Shown here one piece after another: positions 53,583-63,836 of a DNA stretch of 64,000 bases. The translations under genes and the position numbers were made by a program. Below the pieces are notes generated by a model. That model saw only the letters and a list, made by a program, of their open reading frames with translations, ran no database searches and had not been told where the DNA came from. Position 1 is the stretch's first letter; each line of letters opens with the position of its first letter. The stretch covers positions 124,001 through 188,000 of the forward strand of contig JALMQS010000405.1 in the NCBI GenBank assembly GCA_024734495.1, written 5' to 3'. The stretch comes from Forficula auricularia (Eukaryota; Arthropoda; Insecta; Dermaptera; Forficulidae).

Positions 53583-55820
53583 TATCGATCAAAATATAGA
53601 AACCATCGAAAAAACATTCAAAAAGCAATAAATAAAGCAACACCAAAAATTAAACCCAAAAACTCTTTCGATAAATATCTGAACCCCAAAATAACAAAAC
53701 TTCAAAAAGCAAAAAGCTTTCTGATAACCCAAATAAACAAATTTTACAAAAACAACCTAAACAGACAATCAGACGAGTTCTATAATTTGAAACAACTCCT
53801 CTCTGAAACAAAAAAACAGCTACAAATAGAATTTCAAAATTCCACAAATAGCTACTGGGAAAATAAAATCAAAAACATTCCTCTCCATGAATCATCTGAA
53901 ACCTTTCCTAAAATTAACAGCATATTTAGAAAAAAAAATCATTCAACAATTCCAGAGATTATAAATATTCCCAAAGACAAAAGAGAAATCCTGATAAAAG
54001 CTAGCTTAAACCCAGACAATGTTAACAAAGATACAATAGGAAACTTCTTAATTTCAGACAATGAAGAAAAATTAAACATCCTTGGGTCTCATTTCTCTCT
54101 CATTCACCTACAAAACGAAAATATGGGCAAAGATCATATGTCTAGACTCATAAATAGCAACATCGAAAACCTTAAAAGAGAAATAGAAACAGACACAGAA
54201 ACAATGAAAACGGTATACCAATTTTCTAACGAAAATACCTCAATTGACCCAACTACCTGGTCAGAACAATACAGCCTGACAAACAATAGAGAGGTAAAGA
54301 AAATATTTAGAAAACTTAACAACAAAAAATCCACAGGCCCTGACAAAATCCCCAATATAGTATTGAAACATTTACCAAAAAAAATAATCAATTACTACAC
54401 TATTATTTTTAATAACTCATTAAACAACTTATATTTTCCCTACAATTGGAAAAAAGCAAAAGTAATCGCCATCCCAAAAAAAGGCAAGGACCCTTCCTCC
54501 CTCTCAAATCTAAGGCCAATAAGTCTTTTGCCGAATATCGGGAAAGTCTTCGAGATTATAATTAATAAAAGACTGGTTTCATTCTGCCAAGAAAAAAATA
54601 TCATACCAGAAAGCCAATTTGGCTTCAAATACAAACACTCTTGCATTCATGCAATCACAAAATTAGCTTCTGATATCTACTGGTCTTTAAATGTCAACCA
54701 TTGTGTTGGAGCGTGCTTGATAGATGTAGAAAAAGCTTTTGATACCGTTTGGAGAGAAGCCCTGATTTATAAATTATTAAAAAAAGGCTTCAACAAAAAC
54801 CTCATTAAAATGATTTGGAATATGATAGAAGAAAGGACATTTGTAATTTCAAACAAAGGAAAAGAATCTTCTATGGTATTCCAGGTCAAAAATGGTCTCC
54901 AGCAGGGAACCGTAAACTCTCCTGTCCTATTCAACATATATATCAGCAATATCCTAGAACTCTTTGAATTAAACAAAGCAAAAGACAAAGGCGCTCTGGC
55001 CTTTGCGGACGATTTAATTGTTTATATATCAGGTAAAAAACCAAGTGAAATCAATCAAAAACTAGAAATCTTAGTTAACAAAATTCATTCTTACTACGAC
55101 ACATGGAAATTAAAAATCAACATCAATAAATGTGAAACTATATTATTTCGACCCCCAATCAGTAAGGGTAATCGGGACCTACAAAAAAATTGGAAAAAAT
55201 TCCAAATTAAAGTCAATAATCAAATCATCCCACATAAAAAAATTGTAAAATATTTAGGAGTAGAACTAGATGAGCGGATGCTCTTTAATAAACACCTCGA
55301 AAACAAAATAATAAAGGCCAGAGCAGCCTTCATGGGACTAAAAAAATTATTCTACTCGCAGTACCTCGATCCAAAATTAAAAATATTAAGCTACACCACC
55401 CTCATTAGACCTATAATCTCATACGGTTGCAGCATCTGGTTCAACCAGAGTGCATCTATGATGGAGACAATAAGAATTTTTGAAAGGAAATGCCTTAGAG
55501 CCTGCCTAAATACTTATAGAAGCCCAGAAACAAATTTTCTTAAATACGTTAGCAACAAAAAATTATATAAATTAGCTAATATTAACAGATTCGACTGCTT
55601 CATAATCAAACTAATTCGAAATTATTATACCCAAATAGTCAATATCCAAGAGAATAGCCTCATATTTGGATCCGTATATCCAAATGAAAGTTATTTCGAA
55701 AAAACTCTAAACTCTGGCTATATCCCCCCAGAAGCTTTCCCATACCTGGATGCCCAAGGGTATATCCAGGACACGAACAAAATCCCAATAATATTTCACA
55801 TCTATAGAAGAAAAAAATGA
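53583..55820 (+). CDS. Reverse transcriptase (jockey-like ORF2, C-terminal part)
   Basis: The frame is open from about 53565; first ATG 53787 gives 677 codons. Residues 1-150: linker after the missing endonuclease. RT motifs: KSTGPDKIPN, AIPKKGKDPSSLSNLRPISL, SQFGFKYKHSCIHAI, DVEKAFDTVW (catalytic Asp), GLQQGTVNSPVLFNIY, FADDLIVY (F406-A-D-D, catalytic pair). The thumb and C-terminal part YTTLIRPIISYGCSIWF are intact. At 55815-55820 an A run ends the frame early (RRKK stop); in the next frame it continues about 45 codons to KKCWWLDQ, the usual jockey-type ending, so one base was probably gained. The polymerase core looks undamaged. Confidence 0.85.
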   Translation, partial: YRSKYRNHRKNIQKAINKATPKIKPKNSFDKYLNPKITKLQKAKSFLITQINKFYKNNLNRQSDEFYNLKQLLSETKKQLQIEFQNSTNSYWENKIKNIPLHESSETFPKINSIFRKKNHSTIPEIINIPKDKREILIKASLNPDNVNKDTIGNFLISDNEEKLNILGSHFSLIHLQNENMGKDHMSRLINSNIENLKREIETDTETMKTVYQFSNENTSIDPTTWSEQYSLTNNREVKKIFRKLNNKKSTGPDKIPNIVLKHLPKKIINYYTIIFNNSLNNLYFPYNWKKAKVIAIPKKGKDPSSLSNLRPISLLPNIGKVFEIIINKRLVSFCQEKNIIPESQFGFKYKHSCIHAITKLASDIYWSLNVNHCVGACLIDVEKAFDTVWREALIYKLLKKGFNKNLIKMIWNMIEERTFVISNKGKESSMVFQVKNGLQQGTVNSPVLFNIYISNILELFELNKAKDKGALAFADDLIVYISGKKPSEINQKLEILVNKIHSYYDTWKLKININKCETILFRPPISKGNRDLQKNWKKFQIKVNNQIIPHKKIVKYLGVELDERMLFNKHLENKIIKARAAFMGLKKLFYSQYLDPKLKILSYTTLIRPIISYGCSIWFNQSASMMETIRIFERKCLRACLNTYRSPETNFLKYVSNKKLYKLANINRFDCFIIKLIRNYYTQIVNIQENSLIFGSVYPNESYFEKTLNSGYIPPEAFPYLDAQGYIQDTNKIPIIFHIYRRKK

Positions 55821-56413
55821 CAAAAGAATTGAATATCATCCCTTTCTAGACAGCAGAGATATATATAGGCACTGGAGATATAGCCAGGAAATATCTGATA
55901 AGGACAGGAAGGAGACGATTTGTCCCAAAAAATGCTGGTGGCTTGACCAATAATTAATAATAAATGTAAATTTATTTGTTTATTTGCTTATTTAGCAGCT
56001 TATTTGTTTATTTATTTTTATTTAAATGAAGTGAGTGGAGTGAATGAGTGTGATAAAAAAAAGGTCAAACTTGACCGAGCCATTGTATATACTATTGTAT
56101 AAATTCCTTCTCTTCATCCCTTTTGTAAATAATTTCCCAAAGAAATTATAAAAACAAGGTTTTTTTTTTAAAGCCATTTCCTTGTAAAACAAAAATAAAG
56201 TTATATCCCTACCCCTTAATTTAAGAAGGGAAAAACCCGAAAATGTTTGTAAATAAGTAAATAATATATTAATTCATAACTACGAATACATTGTATGTAA
56301 TGTAGATTAAACTTAAAAAAAAATAATATTCCATATCCCGGAGTGTTAGGGATATTATTGTAAAAAATGTATATAAATCTTTTTGGCTAATAAACACTTT
56401 ATAAAAAAAAAAA
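53583..56413 (+). mobile_element. Jockey-like non-LTR element, 5' truncated, 3' end fused to U6
   Basis: The element starts in its coding region directly after the Helitron sequence (53582) and ends with AATAAA (about 56390) and an 11-nt poly(A) at 56403-56413, immediately followed by U6 nt 9 onward. No TSD is visible, because the left flank is Helitron sequence rather than the start of U6. Its 3' UTR (55960-56400) is AT-rich. Confidence 0.8.
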
Positions 56414-56423
56414 CTTCGGCGGT

Positions 56424-56463
<40 letters not shown>

Positions 56464-56517
56464 GGCCCCTGCGCAAGGATGACACGCAAAATCGTGAAGC
56501 GTTCCACATTTTTTTTT
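56414..56517 (+). ncRNA. U6 snRNA copy d, lacking nt 1-8
   Basis: Begins CTTCGGCGGTACATATAC directly after the LINE poly(A). The rest is intact to GCGTTCCACATTTTTTTTT. Having lost its promoter and 5' end, it is a pseudogene. The downstream flank matches copy c. Confidence 0.92.
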
Positions 56518-56741
56518 ACTTAATATTTTAAGTTTTTTGATTTTTTAATAACTATGGGTACCTGGAGCCCTCGAGCGATGCTCGGCAACTTTTTGCTTCA
56601 GTTAAAACTTATTTATTAGTATTATTTTTCATTTAAAATTCTGATCAAAACCACCCCGTCACTGAGCCCCACCACCCCCACACCCAGTTTTTGCATTTCT
56701 AGCCTTCTAATGGCCACAGATTATGAATATATGTAGGTATA

Positions 56742-57860
56742 CAAGCTGCGTCAGGCGTGCCTCCGGCACGCAAATCTGCTATGGCCTCCGGGCAGGTGGC
56801 CCTAGCAGGCAGCGTCTCGAGACAACCAAAAGTTTGTTTATAATACGTTGTTCGCTGTATTTTAATTAATATACTCATATTTATTAATTAAAATCAACAA
56901 AAATAATCTAACACATTGCGAAAACAAAATAAAATTCTGAGTGTCAAACTTACGCACGACGGAAATTAAACTGTATTCCTCTCTCTTCATTTCAATTTCT
57001 CTTTTTTTCTCTCTTGTGGTTTGAAGATTACAGGTTCATCAATTAAACGACAGCATGGAATTTACTCTTTCTAATATTTTCTTATACATGAATGAATTTT
57101 GATTTATGTACAGTTCAAAATTCTTTTTAATGTTACATACAACATTTCATTGTTTGAATGTTCAATAGCAATTTAGTGTTGAATGTGCTGTTTTCCTCCG
57201 TCTAATGGTAGCAGCAATTCCAGATGATGTCATTTGTGCCAATATGAGCAGAAATTAAAATGTTTCCTGTTCCACCTGGTGCATCAAAAAAAAACCATCT
57301 TCTTGACAACGACTGCATGTATAATTTTTTGTTCTGGTAACAATTTTGGTTCATTTGCTTGAACATATGCATTGAAACCATGTTGTTAACACGATTGTTC
57401 CATTGCATATCATGATTAAATAAATCACTTACTGGCGATTAACTGATGGCATCCCTAATTTAATTAGTGGTTGATTCGAAAGTGATCGTGCATAAAATCT
57501 TCCAACCAGTCAAAGATTCCATTCTTATTTCTGGCGAAGAAGTTACTATCCACTGGATCTCCTCGAGTTCACACATGGGGGCATGTGATGCATCTTCACT
57601 CATTGAAACCTTATATTTTCCCCATCTAATTTAGGCCGGGTTGGTTGGAAAACCACGATTTGTCAATAAAATATGCAAACTTAAAGACATCGTGTTCGAA
57701 TGTGAGCAGATACAGAACCGAGAGCAGCATGCGCGGAGTTGTATCGCAATGACGAATCTTCATGCTAACAATCGTCAATTCTAGGCATGCACCATGATTC
57801 GATTGTAATGTAATGTCTACCTGAAGGATACCGGGAATCATGGTACTTATAATAAGAACA
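56742..57860 (-). pseudogene. Helitron remnant with Pif1-like helicase, copy 2
   Basis: Same structure as 52583-53582: the 3' end hairpin, CTTG, and the helicase region (57408-57202) with FFFDAPGGTGNILISA, i.e. Walker A with Lys replaced. Heavily frameshifted. Copies 1 and 2, with their U6 genes, form a ~1.3-kb direct duplication separated by the RT element. This copy extends ~170 bp further, to about 57860. Confidence 0.65.
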
Positions 57861-58200
57861 TTGGTCCAGATTCGGATGTGTTACTTTCCAAACCGAATCT
57901 CAGTTGATCATTAGCCAACTAATAACAATAGAATAGTCGCATTTAAAAATATGAATTTTTCTTTTTTACTTAAGACTAGAGATGGTGTATTTCATGTTGA
58001 AGAACAGTTCCAGTCATAAAGGTTAGGGAAAAACAAAATCGTATCTATAATACATTCACTCTAGCCGTCATGGTCAAGAGCCTTTCAAGAATGACACAAG
58101 GAACAACAATGGGATGCTCCACACCAGTATCTGCCTGGGTACAAAAGAAAGATAACCTTTTCCAGACCCCAGTTGGCATTACTACCTGAGAATAAATTAA
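57861..58200. other. No gene recognised
   Basis: Composition less AT-biased than the surroundings. No frame of note. Confidence 0.35.
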
Positions 58201-58395
58201 TTTAATTATGTATAAAGTCAGTTAGTGAAATCAAATCAACCAGTTTGGCCCAAGATTCAGATAAACCATCTAGACACTATGAACATACAGTGTGATACCT
58301 GATATGGGTATCGATACGTTCAGTGGTTTAGGCATGGGTCGATCACGTCATACATCCCTAAGGATTCTACATACATATGTATATATATATTTACA
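58201..58395 (+). repeat. Dispersed repeat, copy 1
   Basis: 'tcaaatcaaccagtttggcc', 'cgatacgttcagtggtttag' and 'gcatgggtcgatcacg' recur at 58650-58790. Such 'ttcagtggtttaggcgtgggt' modules are common in non-autonomous insect elements. Confidence 0.6.
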
Positions 58396-58500
58396 TATAT
58401 ATGTCGCATTCTATATAAAATTAGATTTATTATCTTAATGTCTCTGTATTCGACCTGGCTACCTGCATACACTTTCTTTTGATAAGAGGGGTTTAATTGT

Positions 58501-58563
58501 TTGCAGACCTGAGCCATTGCACCCCAAACTGCACTCCTGGGACAAGAGCAAGACTCTGTCTCA
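58501..58563 (+). other. Segment resembling the 3' end of a primate Alu
   Basis: 'ttgcag', 'gagcc', 'attgcacc', 'actgcactcc', 'gggacaagagcaagactctg', 'tctcaa' follow the order and spacing of an Alu right-arm end with small indels. There is no A tail and the flanks are arthropod-type repeats. Chance, contamination or a chimeric read are all possible. Confidence 0.35.
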
Positions 58564-58649
58564 ATTTAATGGCATACACGCACAGGAGCTCTATTTTCTC
58601 GAGATCTTGTCAATCTGTCAATCAGTTAATTATAAAAATAAAAAATAAA

Positions 58650-58800
58650 ATCAAACCGATTTGGCTCAAAGTTTAGATTAAAACCATCCCCAGCACTAAG
58701 CAAACATATGGTGTGAATATGGTTTCGATATGTTCAGTGGTTTAGGCGTGGGTCGATCGCGTACATACACACAAAGGATTTTATATATATAGATAAATAA
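58650..58800 (+). repeat. Dispersed repeat, copy 2
   Basis: See copy 1 at 58201; here with 'gatatgttcagtggtttagg' and 'cgtgggtcgatcgcgtacat'. Confidence 0.6.
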
Positions 58801-58939
58801 ATTCCGTATAATTATTATTTTTTAATTAAATAACAATTGATCGAGTTTTATAATAATCAATTAAATTGGCAAATTCTAATATATATAAATATTTGTTATT
58901 AACTCTTTGTGGGATTTAAAACTCGAATTTATAATCAAT

Positions 58940-59690
58940 TAATTTTTTTTATAAATTTTATTAAACCAATTATTTTACATGAATTAATGTTTAACATTGT
59001 ATTTGAGCTTCGACTCCGGAGATTACTTCTCCACCATCGACTGTCCTTGATCATCTTTTAGTCCTTGTTTTTAGTAAGAGGAAAAAACTAATTAAAGAAA
59101 AAAAACCTCTTTTCCGATAATTATTCCAATTCCATATAATTCCTCAATTCCTCAATCCATAATCCGTCTAATTAATTAATTTTTTTTTTTTATAAATTTT
59201 ATTAAACCAATTATTTTACATTAATTAATGTATACATTGTATTTTTGCTTCGATTCCGGAGATCACTTCTCCACCATCGAGTGTCCTTATTCATCTTTAG
59301 TCCTTGTTTTTAATAAGAGGAAAAATCTAATTAGGATAAAAAAACCTCTTTTCCGATAATTATTTCAATTCCATTATTCCCCAATCAAGTCGATTGGTAT
59401 CCATCTCCCTCACCCATTTCTCAATTTCCGATCAATTAATTGTTTATTTTTTTTTTTTTTATAAATTTTATTAAACCAATTATTTTACATTAATTAATGT
59501 ATACCATGTATTTTAGCTTCGATTCCGGAGATTGCTTCTCCACCATCGAGTGTCCTTATTTATCTTTAGTCCTTGTTTTTAATAAGAGGAAAAATCTAAT
59601 TAGATAAAAAAACCTCTTTTCCGATAATTATTTCAATTCCATTATTCCCCAATCAAGTCGATTGGTTCGCCTCCATCCCTCTCCATCCTC
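58940..59690 (+). repeat. Three tandem units of about 240-270 bp
   Basis: Units start 'ataaattttattaaaccaat' at 58951, 59191 and 59461 and include 'tccggagatcacttctccac', 'catcgagtgtccttattcat' and 'aaaacctcttttccgataat'. Each begins with a T run of different length. Confidence 0.9.
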
Positions 59691-59855
59691 GCCAATCAAT
59701 TAAATTGTTTAATTTTAATATATATAATAATTAAACAATTAAATATTCCAGCACTCCCAATCGATCGCAGACCCAAAAGTTCGAAAATAATTTTCTACTT
59801 CACCCGGGGCGCGTCCCCAACGAGGCCGTGTAAGAGACAATTAATAACAAATTCC
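59691..59855. other. Small AT hairpin, otherwise no feature
   Basis: 'aattgtttaattttaatata' pairs with 'tatataataattaaacaatt' (59702-59745). Confidence 0.5.
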
Positions 59856-59860
59856 AATTT

Positions 59861-60156
59861 AGGGAACGAAGAAAAGTTTATTTTATTACAGACAAAAGGA
59901 TCAGCCGGGGCTCGAACCCGGGATCTTTGCATATGTACTGCAATGCTTTGTCATAAGAGTTTTAACTCCCATATCCACTAAGCTACTGATCCCTGAACCC
60001 AAACTAATACCTTTTGTCTATATGAATTATGGAATTTCTTTTTAATCCTCTCCTCGTTCATTTTCGCAGCCCCTAAGCCTTGATTCATTAATTAAACAAT
60101 CAGCCCCGGCTGATCCTTTTGTCTGTAATAAAAATAAACTTTTCTTCCCCGTTCTA
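59861..60156. mobile_element. Inverted-repeat element carrying a tRNA-like sequence
   Basis: 'cgaagaaaagtttattttat', 'tacagacaaaaggatcagcc', 'gggg' on the left is inverted on the right (60105-60150). The 5-bp AATTT stands at both ends (59856-59860, 60157-60161). Confidence 0.6.
59898..59992 (-). tRNA. tRNA-like sequence with perfect acceptor and T stems
   Basis: On the minus strand GGATCAG pairs fully with CTGATCC, and CCGGG/CCCGG enclose the T loop TTCGAGC. TAGCTTAGTGGAT fits the A box. Between D and T arms are ~42 nt, about 20 more than usual; TTGCA/TGCAA inside could be a long variable arm or an intron stem. I cannot assign an anticodon with confidence. It may be an active tRNA-derived promoter rather than a tRNA. 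Confidence 0.45.
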
Positions 60157-60297
60157 AATTTAAATATATAATAATATGCTATAAAGTATTCGTGGGTTTT
60201 AAAATTAAAAAACCAATTAATAAGTAAAAGATAATTGAAAAAATGTAAATAAACTTTTTATTGATATTTTTATCTGTCATTAATTACTTTAATCTAT
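60157..60297. other. AT-rich, no feature
   Basis: No gene or repeat of note. Confidence 0.4.
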
Positions 60298-60620
60298 CTA
60301 CTCTTATTAAACGAGCAAAAATTGTTTATTTTTGTTTGTATCTTGTTTCTATTTTGAAAACGGCTCCACCGATTTTGATGAAATTAACTCCTATTAATAA
60401 GTTTTGAGGATGAGAAAACGATCTGGCTAGGTCTGGATCTGGACAAATTTCATCTTAATTGATCTTTTCTTAATTAAAGTCATTATTTATATATGAAAAT
60501 CTCAATAAAAAAGTTTGAATACGTTTTTTTTCAATTACCTTTTATTCATTAATTGGTTTTTCTTTAATTTTAAATACCCACTAATAGGTAATATAGCAAA
60601 TATTATTATATTATATTAAA
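60298..60620 (+). repeat. Rep-F copy
   Basis: 'tctactcttattaaacgagc', 'gaaaacggctccaccgattt' and 'cccactaataggtaatatag'. The opening words are typical of non-autonomous Helitron 5' regions in insects; that reading is tentative. Confidence 0.5.
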
Positions 60621-60622
60621 AA

Positions 60623-60945
60623 CTAGCTGCAAGCGCCCGCCTTCGGCGGCCCTCTTGCTAGCCACGGGCGCGCCCTGGACCCCCAACCCACGAATCCCGC
60701 CCTCACACTACACTCCCCCCCCCGACCCATCCAGCACCCCTACCCCCGCACCATGAACCCGTGCCCAACCCCCGCCCCATACCACAGAACCCAAACCTCA
60801 CCCCCCACTCCAACCCACCACACTCCTCCAGAAACCCACCCAGCACCCCAACCCCCGCCCCACCACCACTTCAACACTCTAACCTGCACCCCCCACCTCG
60901 GACCCCCACCCCGTACCACCGCACTACGCCACTGGACCCAGAACT
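60623..60945 (-). mobile_element. Helitron-like 3' end with C-rich block, copy 2
   Basis: Same order as 45004-45440: CTAG, 'ctgcaagcgcccgccttcgg', 'cggccctcttgctagccac' and ~290 bp of C-rich sequence. The LINE coding region starts directly at its end. Confidence 0.5.
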
Positions 60946-63735
60946 AAAGTATTTAATAAATTCAGGAAACAACCTTCTTTGGAAAATTTTCAAGAATATA
61001 ACAGAATAAATAAAATTACTCAAAAATTATTTAAGCGAAAAAAGAAAGAAAGCTGGGAAAAATACACGGAATCATTCAGCCCAAAACACGCCTATTACAG
61101 ATATCTGGAAAAAGAATTAAAGCACTTAAAAAAAGCATACACACACAGTGATTTAGAAAACCCAAACATAACTGAAACTTTATTAGAACAAATCGCTGAA
61201 AAAATAGCTCCACCATACATATGTCCAGATCAAAAAGATATTCAAATAGAAAATTCCAATGAAAATTTTATCTCTGACCCAATTACTAATGAAGAAGTGA
61301 GACAAGCCCTGAAGAATCATAAAAATACCGCACCTGGCCCCGACAAAATTCCCCCTCAACTTCTAAAAAATATACCAGAAAAAGCAATAGACGTTCTTTC
61401 GGATATACTAAATGATATTTACCAAAAGAATTCCATACCTCCCGAATGGAAAGAAACAACGATAGTTCCAATTCTAAAACCTGGTAAAAACCCCAAAATG
61501 GCAGAATCTTATAGACCAATTGCTTTAACTTCAACTCTTTTAAAAACCATGGAAAAAATTTTAAGAAACAGAATCGAACACTATATAGAAAATAAACAAT
61601 TAATTCCTACTTTCCAATTTGGGTTCCGCAAGTCAAAATCTACAATAGACAACTTAACACTACTAACAACCGATATAGAAGCAAAATTAAGAGAAAACAA
61701 ACAAACCGCAGCCATATTCCTTGATCTTCAGGAAGCTTATGACAACGTAATCCCCAGCATTCTTTGTCAAAAATTATTAAAACTCGGTATACCCGGGATG
61801 ACTGTAAGATTTATTTATTCCCTTCTTTCGGACAGAATAATAAAGGTACAATACAAAACAAAATATTCAGACTCCAGAATAACCTCCTTAGGAACTCCTC
61901 AAGGTTCAGTTTTGAGCCCTTTGTTATTTATTATATACACCTCTGAGATCGTATTAGCAATACCACCGACTATTTCATTGTTACAATATGCGGACGACAT
62001 CGTCATATACAGTAAGGATTCCACCGCGACAGAAATAAAAAATACTCTCCAACTGGCAATTAACAACCTCGAAAGGCATTTCAGAACAATAGGCATTAAC
62101 ATTAATCCAAATAAATCTTCAATGATGATTTTTGCTAGAGATTCTCCGTTAAAAATTCAGATCAAACTAAACTCAAATATTATTCCGATAAAGAACAAAC
62201 ACTTTTTCCTCGGCATGTGGATCGAAAACAAACTAAAATGGAATGATCACATTCAGTATTTGATAAAAAAATGTCAAAAATACATTAATATATTAAGATG
62301 CGTAGCTGGTACTAGATGGGGAGCACATCCAGAGAGCATGCTGAATATTTATAAAGGATTGTTAAGATCAACCATCGATTATGGGTCATTCTTGTATGCA
62401 ACTGCTTCAAGAGAACTTCTAAAAAAACTTGACACCCTTCAATACGTAGCACTCAGATCAGCAATTGGTGCAAGGACATCTACGCCAACAAACGCACTCC
62501 TGGTGGAGTGCGGAGAGCCTCCACTAGAGATGCGCAGACAATATTTGGCGGATTGCTATTATATTAAAAATATGGCAGTGAAAGATAATCTTATTAGTAA
62601 GAATATAACCAAATTATACAGCATAGTAATTAACCAACCAAGAAACACAAACTCCCCTCCCCTTATGAACAGTCATCTAAGATACGAAAAATTCCACAAT
62701 AACATTGAGCAGACAATAGTACTAGCAATATTTGAAAGTCCCTATTACTCTTTATATCAAAAACCTCTCGTAGACATCCATTTAGCGGAAGATTATGCCA
62801 TTAAAAAATTTCCTGCTCTTAGAAAACATTTAACAGAAGAATATATAAATGGGAAATGGTCAAATTACATCAAAATATATACAGATGGAAGCAAATCAAG
62901 TGAAAATACGGGATGCGCGTTTTACATTCCTAGCATTAAAAAGTGCGGCATATATAAATTATGTAATCAAGCCTCTATACTTTCGGCAGAGGCAAAAGCC
63001 ATCTACAAAGCAACTAAGTATATTGAACAATTAAATGGGAGTCAATTTTTAATTTTGAGTGACTCATTAAGTTCTTTAAAGAATATTCAAACATTAACAA
63101 GAGAAAGAAAATCTAATATATTAATTTGGAAATCAATAGAACAAATTAGTAAATTACGCGCACAAAACAAAAAAGTACAGTTAGTTTGGATCCCGGCTCA
63201 TAGCAAAATTCAAGGTAATGAAATGGCAGACTCTTTGGCAAAATTATCTGAGAAATTAGACAATACCAACGTAGAAAAGACGGATCCAAACGATTTAAAA
63301 GTAATAGCTAAAAACTACATGATAGAACGGTGGCAATGTTATTGGGAGGAAACACAAGAACATAAAGGACAACACCTGTTCAAAATACAACCCCAAATCA
63401 CCATAAAACCATGGTTCTATAAAGAAAATTATTCAAGAAAACAAATTACTACAATATCTAGACTAAGGACTAACCACAACCTGTTACCAATCAATATGAT
63501 ACGCATGAATTTGGACCCCCTTAAACCTTGTGATTGTGAGGTAAGGATTGTAGATATGGACCATTTAATTCACGATTGCCCAAAATATAAGGATTCCCAA
63601 CAAAAGATAAAGGATATTTTTAAACAAGAGGAGATAAACATTAATGAAAATTTAATTGAGATACTAAAAAAGAATAAAATTCAATTGAATTACGCGCTAT
63701 TTATCTTTGCGGAAGAAAATAATATAAAAATCTAG
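60946..63735 (+). CDS. Non-LTR retrotransposon RT-RNase H polyprotein (5' truncated)
   Basis: Open without a break from about 60946; 918 codons counted from the TTG at 60979. RT: GPDKIPPQLLKNIPEKAIDV, SYRPIALTSTLLKTMEKILR, FQFGFRKSKSTIDNL, AIFLDLQEAYDNV, SLGTPQGSVLSPLLFIIYTS and LLQYADDIVIY (YADD at residues 337-340). RNase H: IYTDGSK (D636), SAEAKAIYKA (E671), LILSDSLSS (D695) and IPAHSKIQGNEMADSLAK (D751), all four acidic residues kept; it would remove the RNA template. The end has a Cys/His cluster CDC...HLIHDC. RT plus RNase H plus this cluster suits the I/jockey-related group. The endonuclease and ORF1 are missing, so it cannot move by itself. No frameshift or stop is seen: a recent insertion. 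Confidence 0.9.
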   Translation, partial: KVFNKFRKQPSLENFQEYNRINKITQKLFKRKKKESWEKYTESFSPKHAYYRYLEKELKHLKKAYTHSDLENPNITETLLEQIAEKIAPPYICPDQKDIQIENSNENFISDPITNEEVRQALKNHKNTAPGPDKIPPQLLKNIPEKAIDVLSDILNDIYQKNSIPPEWKETTIVPILKPGKNPKMAESYRPIALTSTLLKTMEKILRNRIEHYIENKQLIPTFQFGFRKSKSTIDNLTLLTTDIEAKLRENKQTAAIFLDLQEAYDNVIPSILCQKLLKLGIPGMTVRFIYSLLSDRIIKVQYKTKYSDSRITSLGTPQGSVLSPLLFIIYTSEIVLAIPPTISLLQYADDIVIYSKDSTATEIKNTLQLAINNLERHFRTIGININPNKSSMMIFARDSPLKIQIKLNSNIIPIKNKHFFLGMWIENKLKWNDHIQYLIKKCQKYINILRCVAGTRWGAHPESMLNIYKGLLRSTIDYGSFLYATASRELLKKLDTLQYVALRSAIGARTSTPTNALLVECGEPPLEMRRQYLADCYYIKNMAVKDNLISKNITKLYSIVINQPRNTNSPPLMNSHLRYEKFHNNIEQTIVLAIFESPYYSLYQKPLVDIHLAEDYAIKKFPALRKHLTEEYINGKWSNYIKIYTDGSKSSENTGCAFYIPSIKKCGIYKLCNQASILSAEAKAIYKATKYIEQLNGSQFLILSDSLSSLKNIQTLTRERKSNILIWKSIEQISKLRAQNKKVQLVWIPAHSKIQGNEMADSLAKLSEKLDNTNVEKTDPNDLKVIAKNYMIERWQCYWEETQEHKGQHLFKIQPQITIKPWFYKENYSRKQITTISRLRTNHNLLPINMIRMNLDPLKPCDCEVRIVDMDHLIHDCPKYKDSQQKIKDIFKQEEININENLIEILKKNKIQLNYALFIFAEENNIKI

Positions 63736-63836
63736 GTTGGCTGCATTGTAGATAAATAAATAGCAAAACTCGTGGCTAAATTCCCGAAAGTGTGGAGGCC
63801 AATCAAAACCTACTACTACTACTACTACTATTATAC
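63736..63836 (+). repeat. 3' UTR and (CTA)n tail of the LINE
   Basis: A short UTR ends in about seven CTA units (63810-63831). Such trinucleotide tails instead of poly(A) are known for I-type elements. Confidence 0.75.

Noticed and set aside
54134..54988. Minus-strand frames inside the RT gene
   Set aside because: Antisense shadows of an intact RT frame.
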